From positions 1-64,000 of the forward strand of contig DATKZI010000058.1 of assembly GCA_035528035.1 (NCBI GenBank): a DNA stretch of 64,000 nt, read 5' to 3'. Below are positions 18,670 to 26,407 of this stretch, one piece after another. The position numbers and the translations under genes were made by a program. The notes under the pieces were generated by a model, which was given only the letters and a program-made list of their open reading frames with translations, searched no databases and had not been told where the DNA came from. Position 1 is the first letter of the stretch, and each line of letters opens with the position of its first letter. Origin of the DNA: JABLTI01 sp035528035 (GTDB lineage: Archaea; Asgardarchaeota; Heimdallarchaeia; JABLTI01).

Positions 18670-19638
18670 ATGTCCGTAGACACAAAAACACAAGAACCAA
18701 TTATTCAATTTACTAATGTCTCTAAAAAATACAAGGATGTTCAAGCATTATATGATGTATCCTTCGCTATCAAACGAGGAGATATTTTTGGATATATTGG
18801 GCCAAACGGTGCCGGTAAGACGACGACATTGAAAATCTTGGTTGGCCTTATTCGTGATTATTCTGGAGAAATTAAAATTAATAATGAATCACTTCATACT
18901 TTAATTAATCCTGGTAATCTTATCGGTTATTTGCCTCAGGATGTCGGTTTTCAAGATTGGCGAACTGTAAATCATGCTTTAACCACTTTTGGTTTACTTT
19001 CAGGAATGAAAAAAACAGATTTACAGCAGCGAATTCCTGAAATATTGGAATTGGTTGGTTTAACAGAAGCCCGTAATCGCAAAATAAAATACCTTTCTGG
19101 TGGTATGGAGCAAAAATTAAAGCTTGCTCAAGCATTACTTCATAAACCACAAATTCTAATTCTAGATGAACCAATGAGTGGTCTTGACCCCACAAGTCGT
19201 TGGCAAATGAAGAACATCATCCGACAATTAGCTGAAAGTGATATAACAATCATTTTTTCATCTCATATATTAAGTGATGTTGAGGATATAGCTACAACAA
19301 TTGGGATATTGAAAGATGGGAATATTGTAAAAATTGGCAGTCCTCAAGATTTGGAACAAGAATTAATTCAGGGTGATACCGTTGAAGTCATTGGAGAAGC
19401 TTTAATGGAAAAAATCGTTTTGATTAGAGATCTACCATATGTTGTAAAGGTAGATGGTGAGGAAAATAACCCTAATCGATTAACTATTTTGTTTAATCCA
19501 AACAGTGACTTAAATGAGTCAATAGTTAGTTTATTACACTTTTTAAGTGAGAATCGAATAGTTGTAAAACATTTCAACTATATGAAACCTTCACTGGAAG
19601 AAGTTTATTTGAAATATGTTACCGGAGGTTCTGCTTAA
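18670..19638 (+). CDS. ABC transporter ATP-binding protein (ABC-2 exporter type)
   Basis: Counted from the preferred ATG at 18670, Walker A is GPNGAGKT (residues 44-51), the signature is LSGGMEQ (142-148) and Walker B is ILILDEP (162-168). The C-terminal 85 residues form the extension seen in DrrA/CcmA-like exporters of drugs, lipids or antibiotics. An upstream ATG at 18652 is possible, but a GAGAGG ribosome-binding site lies just before the ATG at 18670. The permease follows after two bases, so the two form one operon. The divergent winged-helix gene is the likely regulator. Confidence 0.9.
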   Translation: MSVDTKTQEPIIQFTNVSKKYKDVQALYDVSFAIKRGDIFGYIGPNGAGKTTTLKILVGLIRDYSGEIKINNESLHTLINPGNLIGYLPQDVGFQDWRTVNHALTTFGLLSGMKKTDLQQRIPEILELVGLTEARNRKIKYLSGGMEQKLKLAQALLHKPQILILDEPMSGLDPTSRWQMKNIIRQLAESDITIIFSSHILSDVEDIATTIGILKDGNIVKIGSPQDLEQELIQGDTVEVIGEALMEKIVLIRDLPYVVKVDGEENNPNRLTILFNPNSDLNESIVSLLHFLSENRIVVKHFNYMKPSLEEVYLKYVTGGSA

Positions 19639-19640
19639 CA

Positions 19641-20303
19641 ATGAGTTTTGGTATCTTATTCTGGGATGAAATTCGTGGTTTCATCAAATCTAAAATTATG
19701 ATAACTCTTTGGGTTGGCATGCCAGTTTTATCTATTATTCTTCATTTCATACAACCAAATGCAGAAGGAATGCCTGTAACCATATTAACAAGTCTCTTAT
19801 TAGCTAGCATTGGTGGTTTATTAGCAGCAGTTATGCTTAGTACCACCATAGTAAATGAACGAAATGCAAAAGTCTATGACCTCTTCTTAATTCGTCCTGT
19901 TAAACGATGGCATTTGTTATTAACAAAATATCTTGCAGTCTTCCTCTGTCTCTTAATTGCTTCAATCTTGAGTATTGTTTTAGGAATAATTATTGATTAT
20001 GCTACTATTGGTTTATCCGCTACTGCAATAATTCTTGAAGCATTAAAATCATTAGCCATAGCTTTGGCTGCGATGTCTATTTCATGTGCCATAGGAATAC
20101 TCATTGGAATTCTTGTAAATTCTGTTGCTTTAGCAGCTATTCTTTCAATTTATCTTGGTGAACAATTATCAGTGCTAGCAGTTTTACCTTCAGTTTTATT
20201 AGAAAATATTAATCCAGCATTATTTTCGATTGGAATTGGGTTAGGAATAACAGTTATTGTTATTATTATTGAAATTGCTATTTTTAACAGAAAACAATTC
20301 TAA
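19641..20303 (+). CDS. ABC-2 type transporter permease
   Basis: This 220-residue protein has six predicted membrane helices. A long cytoplasmic loop after the second helix contains the motif NERNAKVYDLFLIRPVKR, the coupling region of ABC-2 permeases that contacts the ATPase. It starts two bases after the ATPase stop codon. The half-size permease would work as a homodimer with the ATPase dimer. The exported substrate is unknown. Confidence 0.85.
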   Translation: MSFGILFWDEIRGFIKSKIMITLWVGMPVLSIILHFIQPNAEGMPVTILTSLLLASIGGLLAAVMLSTTIVNERNAKVYDLFLIRPVKRWHLLLTKYLAVFLCLLIASILSIVLGIIIDYATIGLSATAIILEALKSLAIALAAMSISCAIGILIGILVNSVALAAILSIYLGEQLSVLAVLPSVLLENINPALFSIGIGLGITVIVIIIEIAIFNRKQF

Positions 20304-20406
20304 TCTCTTTCATTTTTTCTTCTTTTTTTCGACAATATTTTTTGAATCTCTTAGTAAAAGAAAAATATCTAGAAGTATAATAATAATAAATTGAAGATGA
20401 TAACTA

Positions 20407-21042
20407 ATGAAAGACCCAATGTATTGGAGTAAATCATTAACTATTTTTTTGAAGGAAAACTATGCTTTTTTGAACAATTATGATTTCGAATGGTCAATTA
20501 TCGGTTCCATTGCATCCGTGCTTCAAGGTTGCCAGCTGATACCTAACGATATAGATATCATTATTGACAATTCGAAAACAATTCAATTATTAGGTGAACG
20601 GATGAAAAAATATTCTAAAAAGGAAAAATCAGAAGGAGATATCTTTACCTCTAATTGGCTCTCGTCTCAAGAGCAACCTGTTTTTGAAGGAACAGATCAA
20701 TGGGGTTTCCACTGGGATTATGTTGCTTGGAAAATAGCTCGCTCTGAAGTTCAAGTAGCACATATCACTGCACCAAAGGAATTTCATGAGAAATTCAAAG
20801 GCATTTGGGAAGCTGGACCAAAAATATATCCTCATTTAAAACAAGTTCACTTTGACAAATATATCATTCCTGTCGTTCCACTTGAAATACAGCTAGAAAC
20901 TAATATGACAAGGGGATTAACAGAGCGGGTACAAGAAATTGTGCGAGTTTTTAGAGAAAATGGTTATGATCATCAATTGCTTACTATAGCATTAGATCAA
21001 AATCATTTAGAGCAATTTGAGGATCTTATGAAGAAAGGTTAA
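20407..21042 (+). CDS. Nucleotidyltransferase-fold (Pol-beta-like) protein
   Basis: The motif IIGSIASVLQG (residues 31-41), followed by NDIDIII with acidic residues D48 and D50, is the G-S plus D-x-D signature of the DNA polymerase beta nucleotidyltransferase superfamily. The remaining 150 residues may carry the third acidic residue and a substrate domain. Stand-alone members include MNT-type antitoxins and unknown archaeal enzymes. There is no HEPN partner next to it, so a toxin-antitoxin role is not supported. A short hairpin terminator separates it from the convergent next gene. Confidence 0.65.
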   Translation: MKDPMYWSKSLTIFLKENYAFLNNYDFEWSIIGSIASVLQGCQLIPNDIDIIIDNSKTIQLLGERMKKYSKKEKSEGDIFTSNWLSSQEQPVFEGTDQWGFHWDYVAWKIARSEVQVAHITAPKEFHEKFKGIWEAGPKIYPHLKQVHFDKYIIPVVPLEIQLETNMTRGLTERVQEIVRVFRENGYDHQLLTIALDQNHLEQFEDLMKKG

Positions 21043-21072
21043 AGACCATTCAAGTCTTTTTCCATTCTTTTT
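21041..21072. terminator. Short hairpin and T-rich tract between convergent genes
   Basis: AAAGAC (21041-21046) pairs with GTCTTT (21054-21059), followed by T-rich sequence. It lies directly after the stop of the nucleotidyltransferase gene. Confidence 0.45.
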
Positions 21073-21073
21073 A

Positions 21074-22021
21074 TTATACTTCTATATAATCCATAACCTT
21101 TGAATTAAATTCAAGCACTTTGATTTGGTCATAGGTTACATTAGAAAATCTTTTGGTAAAATTCCAATAAGCGGTATCAGTAGAAATCATTGCGGTAAAA
21201 TTAGTCTTATTGTAAGCAATTCGAACAATTTGTTTTATTGCTTGTTTTTCCTCTAAGGTTTTATGGAAAAATCGCAAGTCATTGAGATTATCTTCATTAG
21301 AAAATGTTATGATGTTAGTTAATCCTCGTTCGACCATATCAAGAAACATAAGATGCATTGGATTTAGTGAAGGATCCAAATTTTTAAATTGAAAGTTTGA
21401 TAAGTCCAATGAATTTGTTACATATTTTCCTAAAGGACTTAAAAAGAACGGTCCAGAACTTCTATCGAAATTAATTAATCCAAGATATTCGCCGATATTT
21501 GCTAAGACCTTCCCAATAACCATCTCATTAAAAGGCATATAAGCTCCTCTGCGAATTTTATCTGGACCAATATATTCTTTTACGTCACTTGTATGTTTTA
21601 ATATTTGGGTTCCAAGTTGATTTCGTATTTGGTTTAAATCACATCCAGAGTTCTGAAGGAGATATTTTAAAAAGATTTTAAATGGAAGCCAAGAGAGGAA
21701 AAAGGAAGTTAATGGTTGAGCGAAACCCTGAGCTTCTTTTTTATTTTCCAAAACATATCGACTATAATTTGTTAAAGTAAAGCTTTCAACAGTATTTTCT
21801 TGATGTGCCTTCATTCGAATTATCCCTATGTGTTGAAATAGATTGAAAATTGTTTTAGCTACATCAGATTTATGTCCTAATAGTTCCCTGCCTTCGTCTA
21901 TAGTTATTTCTGTATTCTTAAGTAAATGTTCTAATAACGGTTCGACATACTGTAAATCAGCGAAAGCTGTTCCTGTGGATTCAAGATATGCTTGAACTGC
22001 AACATATTTAGGTAAAATCAT
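21074..22021 (-). CDS. Unknown soluble protein with winged-helix-like segments
   Basis: I do not recognise this 315-residue protein. Two segments look like winged-helix repeats: about residues 28-85 (EITIDEGRELLGHKSDVAKT then a helix and strand) and about 105-200 (GCDLNQIRNQLGTQILKHTS, ending in NFDRSSGPFFLSPLGKYV). The C-terminal part (220-315) is mixed alpha/beta, with an aromatic-rich stretch. No membrane helix or signal peptide is seen. It could be a regulator or a nucleic-acid-associated protein; nothing in the neighbourhood favours one role. Confidence 0.55.
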   Translation of the reverse strand: MILPKYVAVQAYLESTGTAFADLQYVEPLLEHLLKNTEITIDEGRELLGHKSDVAKTIFNLFQHIGIIRMKAHQENTVESFTLTNYSRYVLENKKEAQGFAQPLTSFFLSWLPFKIFLKYLLQNSGCDLNQIRNQLGTQILKHTSDVKEYIGPDKIRRGAYMPFNEMVIGKVLANIGEYLGLINFDRSSGPFFLSPLGKYVTNSLDLSNFQFKNLDPSLNPMHLMFLDMVERGLTNIITFSNEDNLNDLRFFHKTLEEKQAIKQIVRIAYNKTNFTAMISTDTAYWNFTKRFSNVTYDQIKVLEFNSKVMDYIEV

Positions 22022-22302
22022 TTCTTTTTTCCTTCATTCATACGCGCTATATCAGATATGTTTTATTTAATTATAATTTTTGCGACGAAAAATCCCTAAA
22101 GAGATATTTATAACACAAGATTCTCAACAGTGATTTGTTAAAATAGCTCTTTATGTGTGATCTTATCATATACTAATGGTTTAGGAAATAAAATCTAATT
22201 GAAATTAAGAATAATATTTTTTTTATTTATTTTCGTCTACCAATAACTTAAAAGAATCTTGGGTGATTAAGATTAATAGAAAATTTTAGGAAGTAAAAAT
22301 TG

Positions 22303-22797
22303 ATGTCTGATTGTCCAAATTGTGGAGCAAGTAATTCTCCTAATGATACTTTTTGTAGATTTTGTGGAGCAGATCTTAAATCAGCTCCATCTGAACAACA
22401 ACCAACTGAACCAGCTCAGCCTTCTTATCAACCACAACAAGCAAGTTCATCAAATAAACAATGTCCTTTTTGTGGATCAACTAATCCTTCTAACTATATT
22501 CATTGTGGAAACTGTGGGAGCCCATTAACTCAACAAGCTTATCCCACAACTCAACCTGGTTATCCACCTCAACCAGGAATTCAACAACCTCCATATCAAT
22601 CACCTGATTACCAACAACCTCCTCAGAAACGTGGATTCTTTTATTATCTCTGTGCTTGGCCATTTATATGTCTTGGTTATATGTGTAATCCTTGTAATAC
22701 TAGAGGAAGAAGAGGTAGTGGTTGCGATTGTGACTGTAGTGGTTCCGATTGCAGTGGCTGTGATTGTGGTGGTTGTGATGGTTGTGATTGTACGTAG
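22303..22797 (+). CDS. Double zinc-ribbon protein with cysteine/glycine-rich C-terminus
   Basis: Four CxxC pairs form two zinc ribbons: CPNCG and FCRFCG near the N-terminus, then CPFCG and HCGNCG at about residues 50-72. A proline/glutamine-rich linker (QQPPYQSPDYQQPPQ type) leads to a hydrophobic aromatic stretch (FFYYLCAWPFICLGYMC). The tail has a repeat of C-D, G-C and S-G steps ending CDCT, with about twelve cysteines in the last 35 residues. The tail may bind several metal ions or insert into the membrane. I take the ATG at 22303 as the start, though a TTG precedes it directly. Confidence 0.7.
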   Translation: MSDCPNCGASNSPNDTFCRFCGADLKSAPSEQQPTEPAQPSYQPQQASSSNKQCPFCGSTNPSNYIHCGNCGSPLTQQAYPTTQPGYPPQPGIQQPPYQSPDYQQPPQKRGFFYYLCAWPFICLGYMCNPCNTRGRRGSGCDCDCSGSDCSGCDCGGCDGCDCT

Positions 22798-23108
22798 CAA
22801 ATAATCACTAATAAATCACTTTTTTTTGCTTTTTTATTAATTATTAAAATTTTTTTTATTATATTATACCTTTCTTCCATTTCTAAACCAATTTTTAACG
22901 TTCCCTAAACCATTGTTAACACTAATTTAACCATTGTTGGAGATTATTAAATATCATCTCGAGAGAATAGGTATTTCATCGAACATTGAGTTCGATCAAA
23001 CACAAATTTGTGGTTGATTCATAACTCAATAGCACAATAGACGTTTGCGCTTAAGGTTTGAAAAAAAGTAAAGTAAAAAATCGTTTGATAAACTCGGAGG
23101 AAAAAAAT
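22798..23108 (+). promoter_or_regulatory. Intergenic leader with direct repeats and a long hairpin
   Basis: This 311-base gap holds T-rich sequence after the zinc-ribbon gene, then two copies of AACCATTGTT (22908-22917 and 22929-22938) exactly 21 bases apart. A two-part hairpin follows at 22985-23030: ATTGAGTT/AACTCAAT outside, ATCAA-A-CACAAA/TTTGTG-G-TTGAT inside. A CGGAGG ribosome-binding site ends the gap. The repeats look like binding sites, and the hairpin like a regulatory leader or operator of the next gene. Confidence 0.5.
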
Positions 23109-24092
23109 ATGAATTCAAAAAGATTCATTATCGGATTTGCTCTCATCAGTTTATTCCTAATCCCAGCAGCTTCACAATTCGTTTCTAGCGAAACAAGTGA
23201 AATTACTGTTAGTGATAATATGGGTGCTATAACTGTTCAAACAAAAGATTTGACAGTAAAGATCATACCAGGTCAAGCTCATTTAGTTTGGTGGTATGGT
23301 AATGCTACAACTGCTGATGAGATGTACAAAGTACAATTAGTAAAAATCACCGAATTTATGGGTGATGATGAAATTCTTGACGACCACACAGAATTAGGTG
23401 GCGTAACCTATAATTTAATTACAAGTAGTTGGACCTATGATATTGTCGAAGGTACTGATGAAGTAACAATTACTTTAAGTCTTCTCGGATTACCTAATGG
23501 AGCTGATATGTACTTAATTATGCACATTTATACAGTTGATACTCCAATTGAAGGATCCGATCAAGTAGTTGATGCATTGACAGAGTTGAAATTCGACATT
23601 ATTGTTGAAAATTGGGATTTCTCAGCAATGGCTGCAGGATATGCAATACAAACCTATTTAACAGAAGTACAACACAGACATAGAGTACAATTAAGAAATG
23701 GCACTCTCGCAGAAAATGGAAATACAACTAGAACCATGCAATTCACCAGTGAGTCATATGGAGAAGATGCAGTAGCTTATATGGAATGGACCGACTTCGC
23801 TAACATCTACGATTCAGGGGATGAATTAATAGATACTATTGATGTAGGAACTGCTTATTTTGATGATCTAATTAGTCCACCAACAGAAGCACCTGGATTC
23901 GCAGAAGGATTGGCTCATTTATTTCTGACCTATGCAAATTATGGTGATGGCAATAAAATGGTTCATGACCCAATCATAGGTGTAAATGCTGATGCATTCA
24001 CCGCAGGATTATCGCTCTACTTAATACCAGTCTTTAGTGGTTTAGCAGCTATTGCTGCAGTAGTATCGATCATTAGAAGAAGAAAGAACTAA
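23109..24092 (+). CDS. Secreted, C-terminally membrane-anchored protein of unknown function
   Basis: Counted from the ATG at 23109, the 327-residue protein opens with a signal peptide (FIIGFALISLFLIPAASQF) and ends with a membrane helix and the basic RRRKN. The 260-residue outer part is beta-rich and acidic, with no cysteine and no repeat. The frame is open further up to a TTG at 23058, but CGGAGG lies directly upstream of 23109, which decides the start. The leader hairpin and direct repeats suggest regulated or high expression. I do not recognise the family. Confidence 0.75.
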   Translation: MNSKRFIIGFALISLFLIPAASQFVSSETSEITVSDNMGAITVQTKDLTVKIIPGQAHLVWWYGNATTADEMYKVQLVKITEFMGDDEILDDHTELGGVTYNLITSSWTYDIVEGTDEVTITLSLLGLPNGADMYLIMHIYTVDTPIEGSDQVVDALTELKFDIIVENWDFSAMAAGYAIQTYLTEVQHRHRVQLRNGTLAENGNTTRTMQFTSESYGEDAVAYMEWTDFANIYDSGDELIDTIDVGTAYFDDLISPPTEAPGFAEGLAHLFLTYANYGDGNKMVHDPIIGVNADAFTAGLSLYLIPVFSGLAAIAAVVSIIRRRKN

Positions 24093-24301
24093 GGTTATTA
24101 GTTTTTTTTTTCTATTTTTTTTTTGAAAATTAATTTTATGATATAAGTATAGACTGTTTTCATTTTATTTGCTGAAGTTTTATTCTTTTAATACACAAAA
24201 TTACAATTTATCATCAAAGAAATTAGATTTTTTTAATTAAATTGCTCTTTTAATAAATAATTAATTAGGTTGTTATTTAGATGAATACTTTCGGCGTACA
24301 G

Positions 24302-24390
24302 TTTATATATTTAATCAGAAATTAATATATGATTAGCTTGACTAATCACCCAAAGCAAGAACTCCCAATAAAAAGGGAGGTGGGTAATAA
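24302..24390 (+). promoter_or_regulatory. Promoter and leader with a ribosome-binding site in a hairpin
   Basis: TTTATATATTTA (24302-24313) is a good TATA box. The leader carries a strong GGAGGTG site (24376-24382), eight bases before the ATG at 24391. CTCCC (24362-24366) can pair with GGGAG (24375-24379), which would hide the ribosome-binding site. Confidence 0.5.
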
Positions 24391-24453
24391 ATGGCAGACA
24401 AGAAACCACAACCAAAGAAACCAACACCACAAAAAGCTCCAAAGAAGAAATAA
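24391..24453 (+). CDS. 20-residue Lys/Pro-rich microprotein
   Basis: This short frame encodes MADKK followed by repeats of P-x-P-K-K and ends in KAPKKK: about half lysine, a quarter proline, no hydrophobic residues. It is supported by one of the strongest ribosome-binding sites in the window and a TATA box at a suitable distance. The composition is that of a disordered nucleic-acid-binding tail, such as N-terminal arms of ribosomal or histone-like proteins. It could be a stand-alone microprotein, or a leader peptide for the structured sequence that follows. No homologue is known to me. Confidence 0.5.
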   Translation: MADKKPQPKKPTPQKAPKKK

Positions 24454-24546
24454 TACTTTTTGGTTGGTTAATATCGTTTTGTAAATCGATCATCTTGCCT
24501 CTGTTGGTTGGATGAGTTTTCTTTCAAAGGAGAAGTAACGATTACC

Positions 24547-24574
24547 GTGGTTGAGGACCTTTGACCTCAATCAC
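24547..24574. other. Strong hairpin in the gap after the microprotein
   Basis: GTGGTTGAGG (24547-24556) pairs with CCTCAATCAC (24565-24574), ten pairs with one G-T, around an eight-base loop. It is followed only by mixed A/T sequence, so it may be a terminator or part of a small RNA rather than a clear terminator. Confidence 0.4.
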
Positions 24575-24645
24575 ACATAACTTAAGTTTTAAAGATAGTT
24601 TTTATCAAGCAATTTTAATTCTAGGTCATTTTTAATTTGATAACT

Positions 24646-25224
24646 TCATTCAAAATCCATCAATCCCCAATAATAAGCTAGGGTTGTATGAGCAACGGTT
24701 TCTGGACCTTCACCCTTATCAAGTTCTAGTATTTTATTGAATAATGTTTTATATTCATCTTTTATTTGTTCAAGTTTTTCTCTATTACAAAACCACATCC
24801 CCACATAACTAACAGGATATTTTTTACGCTGATAATCTTCCTTTGACATACTCTGAATTCGATTAAGTTCTCTTTGAATGAAACTATTAACTACAAGTAA
24901 ATTGAAGATATCTAAATCTCTTTGATTTTCAAGGTAAACCTCTTTTGCTGTAGTGAACAATTCAAAGAAATTCTTTAGAATATGGTAATGTTTTTCTTTT
25001 TTATCTACAACTGCTTCAATAATGCTCTTTTCTTCCAATAAATTTAGATGATAGTACATAGCAGTTTTTTTAATATTGATCTTTGTCATCAATTCATTAG
25101 CAGTTATTTCGGGTTTACGAAGTATTTCAAACCAAATCGCTACTCTTGTTGAATCTAACATAATTGTTTGTAATAATCTTGCTGTTTCTTGTATAGCTTT
25201 TTGATCAATTGTTTTATCTACCAT
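24646..25224 (-). CDS. ArsR-type winged-helix transcriptional regulator
   Basis: Residues about 12-85 form an ArsR-like domain: LDSTRVAIWFEILRKPEITA, then the recognition helix in KKTAMYYHLNLLEEKSII and a basic wing (VDKKEKHYHI). The C-terminal 100 residues are helical and may sense a ligand or dimerise. It is divergent from the three-gene TIGR04076 cluster. The intervening region has two palindromes of the form TTCCTATNNATAGGAA, which are obvious candidates for its operator. It probably represses itself and may control the neighbours. Confidence 0.8.
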   Translation of the reverse strand: MVDKTIDQKAIQETARLLQTIMLDSTRVAIWFEILRKPEITANELMTKINIKKTAMYYHLNLLEEKSIIEAVVDKKEKHYHILKNFFELFTTAKEVYLENQRDLDIFNLLVVNSFIQRELNRIQSMSKEDYQRKKYPVSYVGMWFCNREKLEQIKDEYKTLFNKILELDKGEGPETVAHTTLAYYWGLMDFE

Positions 25225-25263
25225 TTCAATTCACTTTTTGCCATCTTTTAATAACCTTTTTAT

Positions 25264-25299
25264 ATTCCTATTGATAGGAATATTCCTATACATAGGAAC
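25264..25299. promoter_or_regulatory. Tandem TTCCTATNNATAGGAA operators
   Basis: Two palindromes occur in tandem: ATTCCTAT-TG-ATAGGAAT (25264-25281) and TTCCTAT-AC-ATAGGAA (25283-25298). Their centres are 18 bases apart. They sit in the divergent region between the ArsR-like regulator and the TIGR04076 genes. Confidence 0.75.
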
Positions 25300-25374
25300 A
25301 AATTTCTTCTTCAAATAAAAAGGTAATGTTGAGTTAGAAGAAATGAATTCTATGTAAAAAAAGATGTGATTGAA

Positions 25375-25698
25375 ATGGCAAGACATAGAGTAAAAATAAC
25401 TGTGTTAAAGCGAGTTGAACCATCCTATATTTTTGATGGTAAGGTACCAATCAGTCCTGGCGGAAAAGAATATAGTATTTGTACCGCTTTTGAAGACGGG
25501 CAAGAATTCATTGTAGATAAGAATGTTAGATGCCCCGAAGGATTCTGTTCTTATGCATGGAAGGATATCTTTTCTGATCTTAGAGTGCTAGCACTTGGAG
25601 GAGATCACGAACCTTGGGTGGAGAAACCAAAAATGATCTCATGTTGCACAGATGGGATTAGACCAGTATCTTTTGTACTAGAACGCTTAGATGATTAA
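25375..25698 (+). CDS. TIGR04076 family protein, copy 1
   Basis: This small protein of 107 residues has the family layout: a beta start (RVKITVLKRV), a variable loop, EDGQEFIVD, then CPEGFCSYAWKDIF, and CTDGIRPVSFVLER at the end. The paired Cys residues in CPEGFC and the later CC suggest metal or disulfide chemistry. I chose the ATG at 25375 over an in-frame GTG at 25366. It is the first of three tandem paralogues downstream of the palindromic operators. The molecular function of TIGR04076 proteins is not established. Confidence 0.75.
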   Translation: MARHRVKITVLKRVEPSYIFDGKVPISPGGKEYSICTAFEDGQEFIVDKNVRCPEGFCSYAWKDIFSDLRVLALGGDHEPWVEKPKMISCCTDGIRPVSFVLERLDD

Positions 25699-25717
25699 CA
25701 AACTGAGGTAGTTGGTA

Positions 25718-26032
25718 ATGCCTGAATACAATATAAAAATCACTGTTGTGAAAAACTTTAGTCCAGAAGAGGTATTTGGCGAGAAATTCTATCGCCCAAG
25801 TGGAAAAGAAATTGTAAAATGCCGTTTCAAAGAGGGTGAGGAATATCTTGTAACAAATGGTAATATGCCTGAAGGATTTTGTCATCATGCGTGGTTTAAC
25901 ATGTATCCCAAAGTAACCTTTCTAAGATATGGTGGAAGTTTTGACGACTGGGCAGGTTTAGGTACAGATTATGTTTGCTGTGCGGATGGTATTCGTCCAG
26001 TGGTCTTTAAACTTGAGAGAATTGAAAGATAA
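25718..26032 (+). CDS. TIGR04076 family protein, copy 2
   Basis: This 104-residue paralogue keeps KITVVKNFSPEEVFG, EGEEYLVTNG, MPEGFCHHAWFNMY and CADGIRPVVFKLER. The first cysteine of the CPEGFC motif is methionine here, while FC and VCC remain. A GAGGTA ribosome-binding site at 25705-25710 selects the ATG at 25718 over an upstream TTG. It starts 19 bases after copy 1, in one apparent operon. Confidence 0.75.
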   Translation: MPEYNIKITVVKNFSPEEVFGEKFYRPSGKEIVKCRFKEGEEYLVTNGNMPEGFCHHAWFNMYPKVTFLRYGGSFDDWAGLGTDYVCCADGIRPVVFKLERIER

Positions 26033-26056
26033 CCACACAAATAGAGCTCAGGAGTT

Positions 26057-26398
26057 ATGAAATTGACTAAAGTAAAAATTACTGTCATGAAATTATTTGG
26101 TCCGGAGGATGTCTTCGGATCCAATCATGATATAAGAAACCTTTCTGGAAAACTTATGACTAAGTGTGATCTCTTTAAGGAAGGAGATGAATTTATTGTA
26201 GAGACCGTTATGCAAATGCCTGATGGTTTCTGTGGTTGGGCTTGGAGAGATATCTATAAAGATCTGTCTGTGCTTTATTTTGATGGTCATTTCCATCGAG
26301 TTGAAAAGGATATGGCTTATGTTTCTTGCACTGATGGGAGAAAACCTGTCGTCTTTAAGCTTGAGCGCATAAAAGAGCAAATGCCTCGAAAAGGTTAG
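26057..26398 (+). CDS. TIGR04076 family protein, copy 3
   Basis: The third copy has 113 residues with KVKITVMKLFGPEDVFG, EGDEFIVETV, MPDGFCGWAWRDIY and CTDGRKPVVFKLER. As in copy 2 the first cysteine is methionine, and the double cysteine near the end is now single. The start is an ATG with GGAG directly upstream. It ends nine bases before the TatD gene, so all four genes may be co-transcribed. Confidence 0.75.
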   Translation: MKLTKVKITVMKLFGPEDVFGSNHDIRNLSGKLMTKCDLFKEGDEFIVETVMQMPDGFCGWAWRDIYKDLSVLYFDGHFHRVEKDMAYVSCTDGRKPVVFKLERIKEQMPRKG

Positions 26399-26407
26399 GG
26401 GAAAGAA

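Noticed and set aside
20407..21042. MNT/HEPN toxin-antitoxin module at the nucleotidyltransferase-fold gene.
   Set aside because: No HEPN-like partner lies next to it and the protein is larger than typical MNT antitoxins.
22600..22880. Minus-strand frames opposite the Cys-rich zinc-ribbon gene.
   Set aside because: Their Thr/Ile or Gln/Pro repeats are only the reverse reading of the Gly/Cys repeats of the real gene.
24311..24493. Minus-strand 60-codon frame over the microprotein.
   Set aside because: It has no ribosome-binding site and opposes a frame with strong initiation signals.
24454..24645. tRNA or known structured RNA in the gap with the 24547-24574 hairpin.
   Set aside because: No cloverleaf, T-loop consensus or box C/D pair could be assembled from the sequence; only one hairpin is supported.
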